DNA from: Callosobruchus maculatus
Lineage: Eukaryota > Arthropoda > Insecta > Coleoptera > Chrysomelidae
Direction: 5' to 3'
Assembly: GCA_951848785.1 (NCBI GenBank)
Contig: CATOUR010000092.1
Coordinates: forward strand, 7,874,001-7,938,000
Length of the DNA stretch: 64,000 nt
Under the pieces are notes generated by a model. It searched no databases and had not been told where the DNA came from. It saw only the letters and a program-made list of their open reading frames with translations. Made by a program: the position numbers and the translations under genes. Shown in pieces: positions 22,610-34,384 of the stretch; within the stretch, counting starts at the first letter, position 1, and every line of letters begins with the position of its first letter.

Positions 22610-23290
22610 TCTTTCAATTTCACAACTGCCTATCCCTAACCTACCTCAGTTTGAGCTCCTCTAAAGAAATGTGGTGAGTTATCAGGAACCTCCAAATAGC
22701 CTATAAACGAAGTTTGAGCTGTTTTTGTACTTTTAGCCGCCACTGACACTATTTCTAACAACCATACACGTTTTCCATCTTCACCATGGTAATAATACTG
22801 TGTCGAAGATTCATTAGAATCACTTCAATAATTTCCAGTTTATACAATATGATCTGAAGCAATACTCGTATGCAAACATCAGAAAATTTCCTTCGTTTCA
22901 GTAATAAGCAAGACAATGTTTAGATGGACATAAAGAAGTACAAAACGGCCGCTAAGTTTTCTGTAACATGTTAGAATACAAGAAATTTTTTGGTTTAACG
23001 ACCCTCCCATTTCCCAACCACTTCAATTTCACCCCCGCCCAAAAAAATGTATAAAATCATCAGGAACACCTGAAAAGCTTAAAAACGAAGTTTGGAGAAT
23101 ATATTTTTTTTGTATTTATATAATTACTTCCCGGCCCATGCACGAATTCTCAAAATTGTAGAATCATTACCTCCACTACCTCACAGTATATTGGTACTTA
23201 AATTTCATGACAGTCAAAGCAGCGGTTACGAGGCTATAAAAGCATCAACAAACAGACAGACGGACAGCTTTCGGTGTGGGAAGTAAAAAG
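22610..23290 (+). repeat. Repeat C monomers and terminal segment
   Basis: Nearly two monomers follow one another about 380 bp apart (CAATTTC landmarks near 22615 and 23025). The right end is a GACAGACGGACAGCTTTCGG run at about 23255-23275, which seems to be the family's terminus. Confidence 0.7.
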
Positions 23291-23346
23291 AGTTTACCAT
23301 GAAACCATGTCTTTGTGGGATCAGGATAAGCTCCAGAAATTACTAT

Positions 23347-24424
23347 GGGTCGTATTCATAGTCAAGGTTTTGTGTTTCGAAACCTTACTTGAGGGTCCCT
23401 TACGTAAGCCTCCCTTGAGTAAGACTCAAGTAACTAAAGGTCAACATAACATGTCAGCATGACATTTCATTGCAGTCAAGGCGATTTTGTAGGCTAGTTT
23501 TGGAGTACCGTGCTGTCAGTTTCTGTCACATCCGGAAAAATGTCTGACATTAGGCCTTTACGGAAACACTGATCTATACTGTATTTACAGCCAAGCTAGA
23601 CCAAATGAAAACAAGCCCGCGTGCGTGATCGGCTCATGTCGGTAGGGTCCCTAGTAGTCCAGTACACTATGTGTGAATTGTATTTTATAATCCGGCAAGT
23701 AAAAACCCCCAAGACTGACTGGCAATCAGATCCAAATATGCGATGTCAAGTGTTCATTGCCTAAGTGATCATTTCAAACTGGCAACTGGCTAACTTTGAG
23801 TTGCAATGGGTTAATAGGGCAACTCTTTTAAGTAGCAGTATAAAATTCCATAATTGCACTGGACTATAGCTGGCGCATGCGCAGATGGCAGCGGACAGTA
23901 ACCACGCTAATGCTGCATGCGACTGTTTATGTGGAGTCTATCTTGGGATTGAATATACTGTAGATCCGGATAGATCAGTTGTACGTCAAACAGCTATGTC
24001 AAGTGGGATTTATGATTCCATGAATTTAACGGATATAGAACAAAGAAAAAGTTGGTTTAACAATAAAAAACATATGGTAAAGTAAAGCAGCTACTGACCT
24101 GAATGATCCGATCGCAATCACTTACTGTACAAGAGTGAACTACCTTATTTCTGGCCGATCCCAGATCACTTTCCGAACGTCAGGACCAGTGATCCAACTG
24201 ATCGGGTTAACCCGATCATAGTTTCCGTAAAGGCCTATAGATATAACAAATTGACTTATATTTGACATATGACAACGTCGCCAAATGAATCCCGCTATAT
24301 CGTAAATTTTGTCTAGGAAACAGATACACAAGGAAAGCCACACTTGAGCGTCCCTCAAATATCCCTTGAGTGCTAGCTAAGGGAGCTTTAAGTATTACTC
24401 AAGGGACGACTTTGGATACGGCCC
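23347..24424. mobile_element. Harbinger-like DNA element, 1.08 kb
   Basis: GGGTCGTATTCATAG at 23347 is matched by GGGCCGTATCCAAAG read inward from 24424, with subterminal CTCAAG/CTTGAG repeats on both sides. GGGCCGTATTCATAG-type termini are found in PIF/Harbinger elements; the flanking 3-bp target is unclear (TAT versus TAA). A 66-codon ORF at 23885-24085 is unrecognised. An internally deleted inverted copy lies at 38607-38985. Confidence 0.65.
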
Positions 24425-24631
24425 TAAATCTTGAGAGTTAGTTGACAGAAGCACAGTATATTCAATTATACAGTAGCGCGACTCTCCAGAGTTTTGGTGG
24501 TTCGCGCATAGCATCCCGCGCATCGTTCGGAGGATGTTTAGCACGGCGATCGCTTGAGTCGTGTTCAGTCTATGAGAGTGAAGGTAGTGTCTTTGACAGA
24601 ACCGGATCAAGGAATTTGGTGATACGCTCAT

Positions 24632-25325
24632 ATGGATATCGGGACGCGTGGAGTCAAATATTGCGCCGCTGTAGGCTGTATTAACAATTCCAAAAACTGT
24701 GACTATCGTTTTTTAAGTTTCCTCAAGATGCTGCCAAGTAAGTGATTCCTCCAATGTTTAATATGCTCCTTTATTACCTAATAATATTAAAGTGTGATGG
24801 CATAGCCCCATCTGTCTCTAACAAAGTCTGTCGGGTATTACGGTAGCTGTGTTTTTTTCAGTTTTTAGAATAGTTAGACGTTGCGGAAAGTCGTTCTTTA
24901 ATTATGAGCCTAAAATCAGTATCATAAAATGCGAAATGGGACATCCGATATAGCGGATTTAGCCACGTTGTGTCCGCCGATTCAACGTGCTGCACGAGAA
25001 AAACAAAATGTCTTCAACATGCATGAATTTTTGTGTTTTCGGTCTTTGATTATGAACCTAAAATAAATGGTAGACCTATTCTAAAAGCTAATTGCATGAA
25101 CTATTTATTTTCTACGACTAAGCATTGCGTCAGCCAGCTGAATCTGCTCTAGTCTATGTATTAATGTTTTATATTGGTACTATTTTGACCTTACATGGCA
25201 AGAATTTGGATTATGGCATCTAGAAAAAGATGATCTGTACAAACTATCATACAGACTGTGTGGATTGCATTTTGAAAATCATATGTTTTCGAATAGTATG
25301 CATAACATGACATACAGCCACTTAT
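24632..25325 (+). pseudogene. Split THAP-domain gene, frameshifted
   Basis: THAP domains are C2CH zinc fingers that bind DNA and occur in host regulators and in P-element transposases. Exon 1 (24632-24737) encodes the N-terminal half: YCAAVGCINNSKNCDYRF with the first Cys pair (C-x4-C), followed out of frame by the conserved FFKFPQD block. One T is missing from a run of T near 24712. The exon ends at a GTAAGT donor (24738). Exon 2 (about 25203-25325, after an AG acceptor) gives SYRLCGLHFENHMF, the C-x2-H pair and the Phe block that close the finger. All four metal ligands are thus present over two exons with an intron of about 465 bp. No following exon or transposase body was recognised. The frameshift suggests a pseudogene, unless it is a sequencing error. 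Confidence 0.65.
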
Positions 25326-27027
25326 TATTAGCTTTCCTAATAATTTCTCACTGTTTCCTCACAGCACCCCACAACGTTCAAAAGATCTTTCACGACATAT
25401 ACATATAACAAAATGAATGTGATTATGCATTCCAACATTATGAAGTTTTAAGCAGGAAATGAAGTCCATTTTAATGGATGCTCAAATCGAGAGTTTACAA
25501 TAAAAAGAATCAACATGCTAGTTTCAAAAATATATAATTTTCCTCTATAAACATGGATTCTTTTCTACAATATGCCTATTCATATGTAATATACAAATAC
25601 AGAAGGAAGGGTAGTCTTGGTAGACTAGATAAAAAACAGTTTTGCGATGTTTTTAATGAATAACGACTAGTTTAGTATATTTTATCGTTGTTATAAATAT
25701 ATTGATCACTATTTTCTATGTACACACCTAACAAGTTTTCATCGGTTTTGCTTTTTGCCACGTTTTCGTACCTTAAACGTTTTTTGATGATTGATGAAGA
25801 TAAGTTTAAAGGTTGTGGGATAACTAAACATAAATATTATTTTGGACGCTACCCATATTATACCCATATTTGAATAAGAGAGATTAAGATATTATAAAGT
25901 GTTTATATTTATTTAAATGTTTAAGGTTAAGTAAGATGAGATAAAATAAAGTTGAATAGATCTCGCATTTTTGTAACTTACTTACAAACAATAAAGCCAC
26001 CTATTTTCTCCGAGTTAATAATTTTCTTTCATACACCGACTATTTCTTGTTTTGCTTCTAAAAAAATGTTTACACCCTAATTATATGCAAAGAATCCATG
26101 ATGAATTGGAAGAATTAGTACAAAACATTTTCACGTACAATAAATGCGAATGCATGGATATAACTTACAAATTGTAATTCAGAATTCCTAATCTCGATGA
26201 ATACCACAACATTATTACACTGCTTTCAAAGTTTACTCTATTTACGTTATATATCACGTCCATTAAAGTTATTGCATCACAATTACGCTTCTTCACTCGC
26301 TATTGCTAAGCCGATCCTGTGCTGAGAATGTAAACGGCAATACTCGCGGCTTGTGTTGAGGAGCCGGCGTAGGGTTATGAGAGGCCAGTTTTTCGGAAAC
26401 AAATTGTCTGCATGATTTCGAGGGAGTTGCGGTACTGTATGATTGGATATACTGTGACAGAAGTACCCTCAGTTGTACAATTGAGTAGCAACATTGATTT
26501 ATAGGGTGCAACAACCCCCCAATACCAACTCTCTGAGCCGCCAGTGTCTGCTGGCAAACATCCTATTTCCGGTCGACATGAATGCACTTGGTGGTACAAT
26601 TATGGTGTGTGATCGATAAACTGGTACGTGGGCGTTAATAGAACGTAATGCCTGTCTAATTTGTGTTTATTCGCTAAAATTCTGGTCACGATGCGGTTTG
26701 CTGGATGAGTGCATGGCAATATTTGCGGTTGCGACATTCCAAATCGTTGAGCGCGGTGATGTCTGATGTCTCAGTCCATTGCATAAATGTGTCATTGGCA
26801 AGCTTTAAAGCTTTTTTGGAATTATCAACTATGCTCAATTTTCGGTGATGTCTTGATTAATCTTGGAACCAGCTGGCACAGAAAACCAGACATGATCAAA
26901 TGATATGGCTTGAACCTACCCCGCTAAATTCACACAACAAACAAAGTCCAAATAGAAACAACGGCGGTAACATATCTTTGGTCAAAGAGAAGCTGGAGTA
27001 TGGCAGAAATGGATTTTTTCAAGGCCT
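25326..27027. other. Unassigned stretch after the THAP exons
   Basis: No gene is supported. Overlapping short minus-strand ORFs at 26293-26599 are not recognised. GC content rises slightly between 26300 and 26800, and a decayed transposon cannot be excluded. Confidence 0.4.
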
Positions 27028-27597
27028 ATCTGAGAAACTAATGAATGCAGCCATTATAAGTGCTATACAAAGATGAAAGAGCATATTAAAAGCAATTCTT
27101 TGGTATAATAAAATATTGGGGGTTATATTTAAAAAAGAGAGAAAATCTAGATTTTGCATTCTACATCACCCTGTATACGAATATGCGTCGCGGGATTCTT
27201 TTATAGCGTATTTTAAAACTAGAGGATATTTTTAATCTCCTCATGTAAAAAAAATAATTTTCGATTCATTACTTTTTGATATACAGTACGTTCATTTGTC
27301 CGCGATTTTGATATAAAAATGGTCATAACTTTTGAAACACCCTGTATAATGTAACAATGCCCTATATTGGAAGAACGGAAATCATTAGTAGAATCTGAAC
27401 ATGGAATAATATATAGGGTGTCTCATTTAAAAAAATGCATGTTTGCATCACCACGTAGTTATGGATCACCCTGTACAAATCAAAATATTTTCCGAGCAAG
27501 GAGCATATCCGTGGCTACAACTTTTATATACAACTTTTTTCGCTATCTTCTATAGTAGTGGAGTTATCGACCGAGCCGGTACTAAAAACTCACCCTG
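27028..27597. mobile_element. Solo right arm of fold-back element 3 family
   Basis: The sequence matches 18930-19503 almost base for base, including the internal CACCCTGTATA motifs, and ends CCCTG at 27597 followed by TA. The left arm and loop are missing; the left edge is abrupt at about 27028. Confidence 0.85.
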
Positions 27598-27619
27598 TAT
27601 ATTCAAAAACTAAGATCAG

Positions 27620-27995
27620 TTCCTCCCAAACAAAAACTACGTAATTTTAATAGGCAGAGTGATGATCTATATGTAACGTCTCCTTTGTTGGATACTGTAA
27701 GGGAAGTAGGCCACATAATATTCTACGACCAAAGGTTCATAACAAGCTGCCCAATGGAGTAATCTTCTGCAAATTACTGAAATGTTTCAAAGAAAAGCTT
27801 AAAGTTTTGTTGTTAAATAAGTGTTTGTACGACGTCACAGAACTTGTAACTATTTAGATTTTGTATTGCACGTATTTGTTTTATTTCTTTTATTTAGGTA
27901 TACATACTTGCATGTCTTGTTTGTTACTCCTATATTGACGAACTCAATGCATATTTTATGTCGAATGGATAATAAAGTATTATTATTATCATTAT
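27620..27995 (+). pseudogene. 3' end of a LINE (RT C-terminus and tail)
   Basis: One frame gives VHNKLPNGVIFCKLLKCF and then KEKLKVLLLNKCLYDVTEL before a stop at about 27858. This is the usual C-terminal block of Jockey/CR1-like polymerases (YNKLP..FKxKLKxFLLxKxFYSxxE). A 3' UTR follows, ending in an A/T-rich tail with TATTATTATTATCATT near 27970. Everything upstream of the last 60 codons is gone or replaced by the CAGGG arm, so it is a 5'-truncated copy on the plus strand. Confidence 0.7.
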
Positions 27996-28065
27996 ATTAA
28001 TCTACTAGAATCTTTCGTAGCCAAATTCAATTTCGTTTGTCTAGAATATTTCTAATACGACTCTA

Positions 28066-28819
28066 CATGGTGTTTCATAAGTTGGTACTTTTTTTTATAC
28101 AGCGGATAGCACTCGCCAAAATTATTGTTTTTTCCCAGTAACATATAAACAAAATATTTAGAGAAAACAAGATACTGACCATTAAAGAAATCATCAATTC
28201 TAAGTCCGTCTCTGGCCAATGGCTCACCATGTCATAATATCACAACAAACAAGGCAGCGCTAGCGGTGCCGATGCCGGTGAGAAAACACTAAAACGGGCA
28301 GTTCGTCATGCGTCGCGTTGCTGTGGCATAATGTACGAAAGTGCTCGACTCGTTACATATGAGGATCGGATTTTAAAAACAACAACAATGGCGCACGCTT
28401 ATAACAATAATGAACTGTTGGAGATGATTTTGATGTACGGTGAGTGTAGTCAAAATACCGCTGCGGCTTCGCGAGTGTATGCCGATTGTTTCCCTAACCG
28501 TACTCACCCTGCACCTCGTCGATTTGTCTCGCTCGTTCAAAGAGCTAGAGATACAGGATGTCTGAATCCACATCATGGTGGACACGCCGGGAAACCTAGA
28601 CAACCTCGTATGGTCCAAATTGAAGAAGACATCGTAAGTCGTACTTTCCTACCTGTGAGACGCCTGCGACAGGGCCCCACTTACAACTTCGCAGCAACCG
28701 AATACTGAGACTTGCTTGATTTTTTTTACTGTTTTGCTGCTGATTCACCGTGCATTAGCTTTGCCGTTTCAAGGGACGTTGCTTCTAAAGAGGAAAGTCC
28801 CAACTTTCAGAACACCCTG
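28066..28819 (+). mobile_element. Mariner-like element with short inverted ends, internally deleted
   Basis: CATGGTGTTTCATAAGTTGG at 28066 (a mutated CAGGG end) pairs with the reverse complement of a segment ending CCCTG at 28819; both are flanked by TA. The ends are about 28 bp. The interior encodes only the DNA-binding half of the transposase. Confidence 0.75.
28388..28705 (+). pseudogene. N-terminal helix-turn-helix half of a mariner-like transposase
   Basis: From MAHAYNNNELLEMILMYG the frame gives a helical stretch, then a second block FPNRTHPAPRRFVSLVQRA followed by RDTGCL. This matches the N-terminal domain (annotated DUF4817 or HTH in insect proteins) in which [Y/F]-P-x-R-x-x-P is followed by F and RxTGxL. 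It normally precedes a DDE_3 catalytic core, here deleted; the frame runs out at 28706-28708. The complementary C-terminal half in element 2 is a different copy, not the missing part of this one. Confidence 0.75.
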
Positions 28820-29511
28820 TACAGTGTAGCTTCTAAACAGCATGCACCTAGCTGCGCGAAGAATCATGGATATTTGGCCACAATGTCAGCCTAACCTTCT
28901 TGGACTCAGTTTGTGGATACTGTACTTTTTTACGTGCTTCACATGGCTTTGATAAAAGCTGGCAATCTGACGTTGCACCTTAAGAGGTCTCTTTAACTCT
29001 GCGGCCCGCGCAACATGGATTCTGTTCAGAAAACGCAAGAATAAACGAGGACAGGAGTAAATAAGTAACGGTGTACACACTTAGTTATACATTTCCGTCG
29101 CACAAGTACAAGATTAGTGTCTTGAGGCGAAATAAGAAGATGAAGTCTCGACCCTTTTACACAAACAACCAAGTACCCAATTAGTAGAACACTTAACAAG
29201 AAACGTTAGAGGAGCTCGTCGTCACGACGTTGTCATCTAAAAAGGGTAAAACACCACTTTACAACTTGCTTTTAATGTATAAAATTCCTTAGAAAAATAC
29301 TTCCTAGACTTGAGATAACGACTGAAATATCATCTACATTTAAGACGCATAGCGAATAACGAGATTTTATGGTAAAGGAGTGCATTTAACTAGAATAAAA
29401 GTTCTTCAAGGGCTTCTAAGGTGGCTCCGATTAATCAAAAGTAGGAAAAAATTTATTTGAGTAAATTCGCTCCCACCGAGTAATTTGTTGGTATAAAAAT
29501 CTATTTTTTTT
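28820..29511. other. Unassigned stretch with possible mariner trace
   Basis: At about 28865-28925 one plus-strand frame reads DIWPQCQPNLLGLSLW, faintly like the WPxxSPDLNPLDxxxW block of mariner/maT transposases. Nothing around it confirms this. Confidence 0.25.
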
Positions 29512-29527
29512 ATATTGACAAAACCGG

Positions 29528-29749
29528 GATTTTCCCAGCTTAATATCAACAAAACTAACATTTAGTCTTAAAAAAATGAAAAAACGTTTTGACCTCGGTG
29601 AGATTCGAACCCACGCCCTTTCGGACTGGTGCCTAGCATCTTAACCGCTCGGCCACGTTGCCTGTGCTTCAGGAATATCAATACACCGTACATAATACGT
29701 CGTCAGTTACCTGTCGTAATTTAGTTCAACTTTTTTTAAACCGGAAGTG
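29528..29749 (-). mobile_element. SINE-like insertion with tRNA-like core
   Basis: The 222-bp insertion is bounded by ATATTGACAAAACCGG at 29512-29527 and again at 29750-29765, a perfect 16-bp target duplication as made by LINE machinery. On the minus strand it contains a tRNA-like module, followed by a T-rich tail. About 80 nt precede the tRNA-like part, which is unusual because SINE heads normally start with it. Confidence 0.6.
29591..29663 (-). ncRNA. tRNA-like sequence (pol III A and B boxes)
   Basis: The minus strand has an A box, TGGCCGAGCGGTTAAG, and a B box, GGGTTCGAATCTC, with a good T arm (GTGGG/CTCAC pairs). The anticodon arm pairs poorly and the acceptor arms do not match, so a functional tRNA is unlikely. 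The A box and long variable region resemble tRNA-Ser or tRNA-Leu. Confidence 0.6.
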
Positions 29750-29765
29750 ATATTGACAAAACCGG

Positions 29766-31489
29766 TCTAGTTTTTTCATGCTGATTCAGAATCTGTATTG
29801 TAATGAGCAACAGGTCACTGTCAAAACCGATACCAAATTTTGAAATAGCCAAAGTGATCAAGACGTCTAGTGGCGGAATTTAGAACCCAATGTTGTATGT
29901 GTGCCCGTGATAACCAGATTCTTTTAACATGCATGTGTACCAACTCAGAGAGAATGAAATCAAAACACAGAAATGTTATGATATTGTTTTTTTATTATTT
30001 GTTTCTTAACATTTGTTTGTATTTATCAATCATGAGTGCTGAGTGTTTATGATATGGTTTTATTACTTGATTCTTGTATTTATCAATCATGAGTGCTTTG
30101 TGTTTCATATATTTTACTGGTGAAGTACTTCTATTGATATGTTAAAATGTACGATTCAAAAAAGTCTTAACAATAGTGGTAAACTGGCTCTTATTAATGA
30201 TATTGTATAATAAAGAAATGGTTATAAACACTCACAGTCTAAATAATAAATAATAATAATAATACATGGTGGGCTAGGTCTCTGTTCAACGTCAGGGAGA
30301 GAAATGTGGATAGGATGCAGAAAAATGTAAAATATAAGCATATATAAATAAATAAATATAGCCAACAGATAAAGGAGTAAATAAAGGAAGTAATTGGAAT
30401 AGGCCCAACCTGGGTTATTGCCCGGTTATCGACCTTCCGTAAATAAATATCATATATAAAGAGAAATCAGTACGGATTGAAATAAATACACCTAAACACC
30501 ACCAAGCTGCAATATTCCAGGACCTAATACCTAGAGTAGACGGAAATCAGAGACTCAACGCCATATAATATCGTCTTAATAGCCGGATTTATAGTATAGA
30601 TTATGAAACATACATTAAATATTGTAACCAGACCACATATGACAATAATGTAAAGCTAAAAGACAACATACCTGCAGATATTCGTGAAAAATACTCAAAA
30701 ACCCTTTGTTGAAATTTTGGTCTCCAGCTTGTTACGTTTTCCAAAAACAATCACCTCCCGTAATCATTCAACAACAAAACTATGGCATCGAGTCTCCAAG
30801 GACTCCCAAGTGAAAAATTAAAATAAAAGGCATCACAGAACTGTATCTTTAGCTTAGAGTCACGAAAATGAAAGGAATTTTTGCTCTATGAAAAGTCACT
30901 CATGATCTGACAAATATCAAAATATCTGAACAATATATGATGTAGTAATAATCAAATACATTACTTAGCTGAACTTCATCGAATGACTACACTCATACAC
31001 TTATATTATAACAATTAACAAATTTGGATCGCTTTTCTTTTCTATCATCTTTCACTGCCGTCAATGTCAAACTTCGGCCGCCTGACACCTAAAGGTGCGT
31101 TCTAACGTATGGCAGCCAGGAGCGCGTTCCGGATCATCACAGTATTTAGTTTTTCTCCAACACCTGTAGTTTTGGCTATCTTTTGTATACGGACAGACGG
31201 ACGGACGGACGAATGGACAGACAGAGGCTCTGCATAAGCATAAGCTCTCTTCAGTGAGTCAGTGAGACCTGAAAGATGAGATCAGGCATACATTGTCCTG
31301 TAAAGGAACTCTCCGGTTTCTCTAAGCGCCTCCGCAGACAAGTCAATTGACTATGTAGTCGACGTGATTCCCCACCTTCAATAGCATGCGATGGAAGTGT
31401 AGTTCGAGTGGGTCGTGCATCTTGCACGTCTGATAGCGGGGTAGATATTTAAGGTTATATTGACAAATCAGTCTTGTTTTTCAATTACA
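29766..31489. other. Unassigned stretch with TAA repeats
   Basis: No gene is supported. A (TAA)n run at about 30245-30265 and a GACG run at about 31190-31212 are simple repeats. Short ORFs show no recognised motif. Confidence 0.45.
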
Positions 31490-32060
31490 CAGGGTGTTTA
31501 TTTGAAAACCTGCCACCATGGATTTATCGAAAACCACTGATTGCAATCGAAAACGCTGAGACACGTCAAACGGTTTTTCAGAGACGACAACTTTTAAGCA
31601 AAAACTCTTCACCCCCTTGTTCCTCTGCGCCCCAGGGTCATCCCCTCAAAAAATTTAAGTAAAAAGGGGTATCGAGTAATACTCCGTTTCAAAGGTATGC
31701 CGAAGTCCTTTATTTTGACGTTTGATTTTCCAAAATCGGTGCATTCTTTTTTTAGAAAAATCGTTATGTAGCTTAATTTGTTCAAATTCAAATAGGAAAT
31801 AAGAAAAACTCACGAAAAGATCGCATTTTATTGCAATTAGGTTTCAAAATGTTGCGCGTTTCAGCCCAAACAATGAATATAAGCGATGTTTAAGTTCCTG
31901 ATGGAGAGCTGCAAAAACATCTTGTGGGATATAAGGGCTGCTTCTGATATGTTGACAAAGGTCATCCAAACTTTCAGGTTGAGGCCTAAACACAATAGAT
32001 TTTAAAGGGCCCTGTAGAAAAAAGTCTAGTGGTGTCAAATCAGGAGATCTAGCAGGTCGT
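31490..32060 (-). mobile_element. Mariner-like element, 3' part
   Basis: A CAGGGTGTTTATTTGAAAAC terminus lies at 31490 and transposase C-terminal sequence runs up to about 32060-32090, where it is broken by LINE tail sequence. The opposite terminus is not found. Confidence 0.7.
31844..32060 (-). pseudogene. Mariner-like transposase C-terminus
   Basis: The minus strand reads KWIGQKRPT, a stop, RPARSPDLTPLDFFLQGPLK, then QPESLDDLCQHI and a tail ending at the stop near 31844. This is the same DDE_3 block as in element 2, but a different subfamily (QG replaces WG). The in-frame stop and lost upstream catalytic region make it a pseudogene. Confidence 0.8.
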
Positions 32061-32493
32061 TATGTCGGCCTTTTTTGTCCTATCCATTTATCTAATTTAT
32101 TTATACAGTCCTGGATAACATATGCCACTTATAGAGTGGGAAAAAAATCCGTATAAGAGTAAATAATCGAAATACAATAATACATAGAAAAAACATAATA
32201 TAAATCAAACACGTAGTACAATGTACAAGGTCATCCAAACTTTCAGGTTGAGGCCTAAACACAATAGATTTTAAAGGGCCCTGTAGAAAAAAGTCTAGTG
32301 GTGTCAAATCAGGAGATCTAGCAGGTCGTTATGTCGGCCTTTTTTGTCCTATCCATTTATTTAATTTATTTATACAGTCCTGGATAACATATGCCACTTA
32401 TAGAGTGGGAAAAAAATCCGTATAAGAGTAAATAATCGAAATACAATAATACATAGAAAAAACATAATATAAATCAAACACGTAGTACAATGT
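31956..32493. repeat. 269-bp tandem duplication across a transposon-LINE junction
   Basis: Unit 1 (31956-32224) and unit 2 (32225-32493) are nearly identical; I see a single C/T difference (32092 versus 32361 region). Each unit holds a mariner C-terminal fragment followed by the tail of the minus-strand LINE, so the duplication came after the LINE joined the mariner copy. Confidence 0.9.
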
Positions 32494-32990
32494 ACAATAA
32501 TTACAAATTAATCTACACAACAAAGAAGACAACAAAGAGTGGACAAGGCATCATTTAAAGAAATATATCAAGCTTATCACCTACATCATTGGACTTACCG
32601 TGCACACGGAAAATTCGAAAATATTGGTTCTAGGACTAGGCAGATAAAACGTAGCACATGATCTAGGACTGAGTCGTGGATTTAAAAAACTCATTTTCTG
32701 TAGTATATCGCAACAATCTACTCGATTTTGCAATATATCACTCACAAACTTGACACTCAATTCATCTCGCCGCTCCCTAAGGCTGTTAATATCAAAAGTC
32801 TGTTCCAAAATTTCTGTCGAAAAACCCGTAGGTGGGTAACTACCGTTAGTTTTAAAATAAAGATATCTTATTAGGCGCCGCTGTACGTTCCCAAGCCTGT
32901 CACTCCAAAAGTTGTAACAAGGCTGCCCCACAAGTGCCGCATATTCAAGCTAAGATCGAACAAATGAATGAATAATACAAAAGCTTAATT
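32361..32990 (-). pseudogene. LINE reverse-transcriptase C-terminus and 3' UTR
   Basis: The minus strand encodes FCIIHSFVRS, a stop, LEYAALVGQPCYNFWSDRLG and then NVQRRLIRYLYFKTNGSYPP before NSLRERRDELSVKFVSDIL. This is the typical C-terminal third of Jockey/CR1-like polymerases (xLEYxSxVWxPxY..L..VQRRFxRxL). It closes at 32581 and a 3' UTR follows down to an AAATAAATTAAATAA tail at about 32361. The catalytic RT motifs are absent, so it is a 5'-truncated copy. Its tail is also present once more in the upstream tandem unit. Confidence 0.8.
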
Positions 32991-33049
32991 CGGTCCACGT
33001 CGTGTAGTTCCCTACCGCAACGTATAACAAATCCCAATTTAGTTTAGAG

Positions 33050-34110
33050 AGGACCTAGCAGAAAAATGGAACGACTGGGAGCAGATATTTACTGACGGCT
33101 CCAAAAAGGATGAATCAACTGGATGTGCTTTTTTCCATCGTAATAAGAGCTATTGTAGGCTGTAATAAATTTTCCTAAATTTTTAGTTTACTAAATTTTG
33201 TTGGCCAAAGCAAAACTCTAGGATAATTTTTGAGTTTCCTGACTTCCTCCAGAATGTTCAGTATTTACTTCGAAATTAGTGGCAATTAAAAAAGCCTTGG
33301 CCACTGACTAAGTTATACAACAAATAACAAATTTGTCTTATTCACAGATTGCAAAAGTGCTGCAACAAAAACTAGAAAAACTAAGTACATCACCAAATAT
33401 TAATTATCTGCTAACTGATATCATCGATCTCATTAAAAAAATGCCAGGACTTAAATGAGCAGTAAAAAGTTATATGGATCAGAGGACATTCAAATATAAT
33501 TGAGAATGAAACTGTGATTATCAAAAAAAGCTCTAACTGATGGAGAATTTATAGCAAATTTCAAAATCCCTAGCTCAGACATGGATGCCCTTATTAAGGA
33601 GAAGCAGACAAGAGAGTGGCAAGAATACTATACAAGTTGTCCTAAAGGAAGCTTTTACAAATCGGTACAACTATACATTAGAACAAGTACTTGGTTTGAG
33701 AAGGAAATAAGAAGAAGTTATATTAGAACAATATGTCGTCTCAGAAGTGGCCACACCTTGGTCCCACAACATAAATCCAGAATAGGATTGGGGGGAGATT
33801 CGTTCTGCAGATGCGGTGAGGTCGGCACATTAGAACATTGTCTTCTGGAGTGTCTAAATACAACAGTAGAAATCACTGAAATATATTTCAATCTCTCTAC
33901 TCATCTTGCGCTTCCAACTAGTATAACTTTAATTCTGGGCTGCGAAAACCAGCAAATATATGAACTAGTTTATAATTATTGTACTGTAAAACTAAACCTT
34001 TTAATTTAGATAGAAAATTAAATAAGAACAAATTGTATATAAAATGGCTCGACTCAACAGTTGTAGTATATTAAGAGGCAGAAGAAGATTTAAAATAAAA
34101 AAAAAGTAAT
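33050..34110 (+). pseudogene. 3' part of an I/LOA-like LINE: RNase H and zinc knuckle
   Basis: Decayed frames show the RNase H domain in order: FTDGSKK with the first catalytic Asp (about 33100), TDCKSAAT (about 33340), and WIRGHSNIIENE (about 33480). The open segment at 33581-34009 then gives CRLRSGHTLVPQHKSRIGLG and a CCHC knuckle, CRCGEVGTLEHCLLEC. This order (RT, RNase H, terminal knuckle) is that of the I group of LINEs. There are many stops before 33581. The copy ends in an A-rich tail near 34080-34160. Confidence 0.75.
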
Positions 34111-34384
34111 AATAGCTAAACAAAAACAAAATTAAAAAAAAACATAAAAAAAAGTGTCCTGTCCTGTCCACTGTCCTATATTTAATACAGTTTAAAATTT
34201 CCCTTCCTTTTGCAAGGATGGGGCAAAATGATCTGGCCTGTTGGTCTCTGACCAGAGTCATTATAATAGCAAAAAAAAATTCCAATTTCGTGTAGCTGTC
34301 TGCAATAATTGCTTCGATATGACCATTGAAGCAGTTTTTACTATTAGAAATGACATCCAAATCTTTAAACTCGTCTAAACTATT

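Noticed and set aside
22082..22664. Several ORFs of 60-112 codons on both strands in repeat D
   Set aside because: Open frames arise from the GC-rich duplicated core; no start context, motif or consistent strand.
28865..28925. Mariner DDE block reading DIWPQCQPNLLGLSLW
   Set aside because: Too short and degenerate, with stops directly after; kept only as a possible trace.
29591..29663. Functional tRNA gene
   Set aside because: The A and B boxes and T arm are good but acceptor and anticodon arms do not pair, and it lies inside a target-duplicated insertion.
33050..34110. LTR retrotransposon RNase H
   Set aside because: The RNase H is followed by a LINE-type CCHC knuckle and an A-rich tail, with no integrase or LTR.
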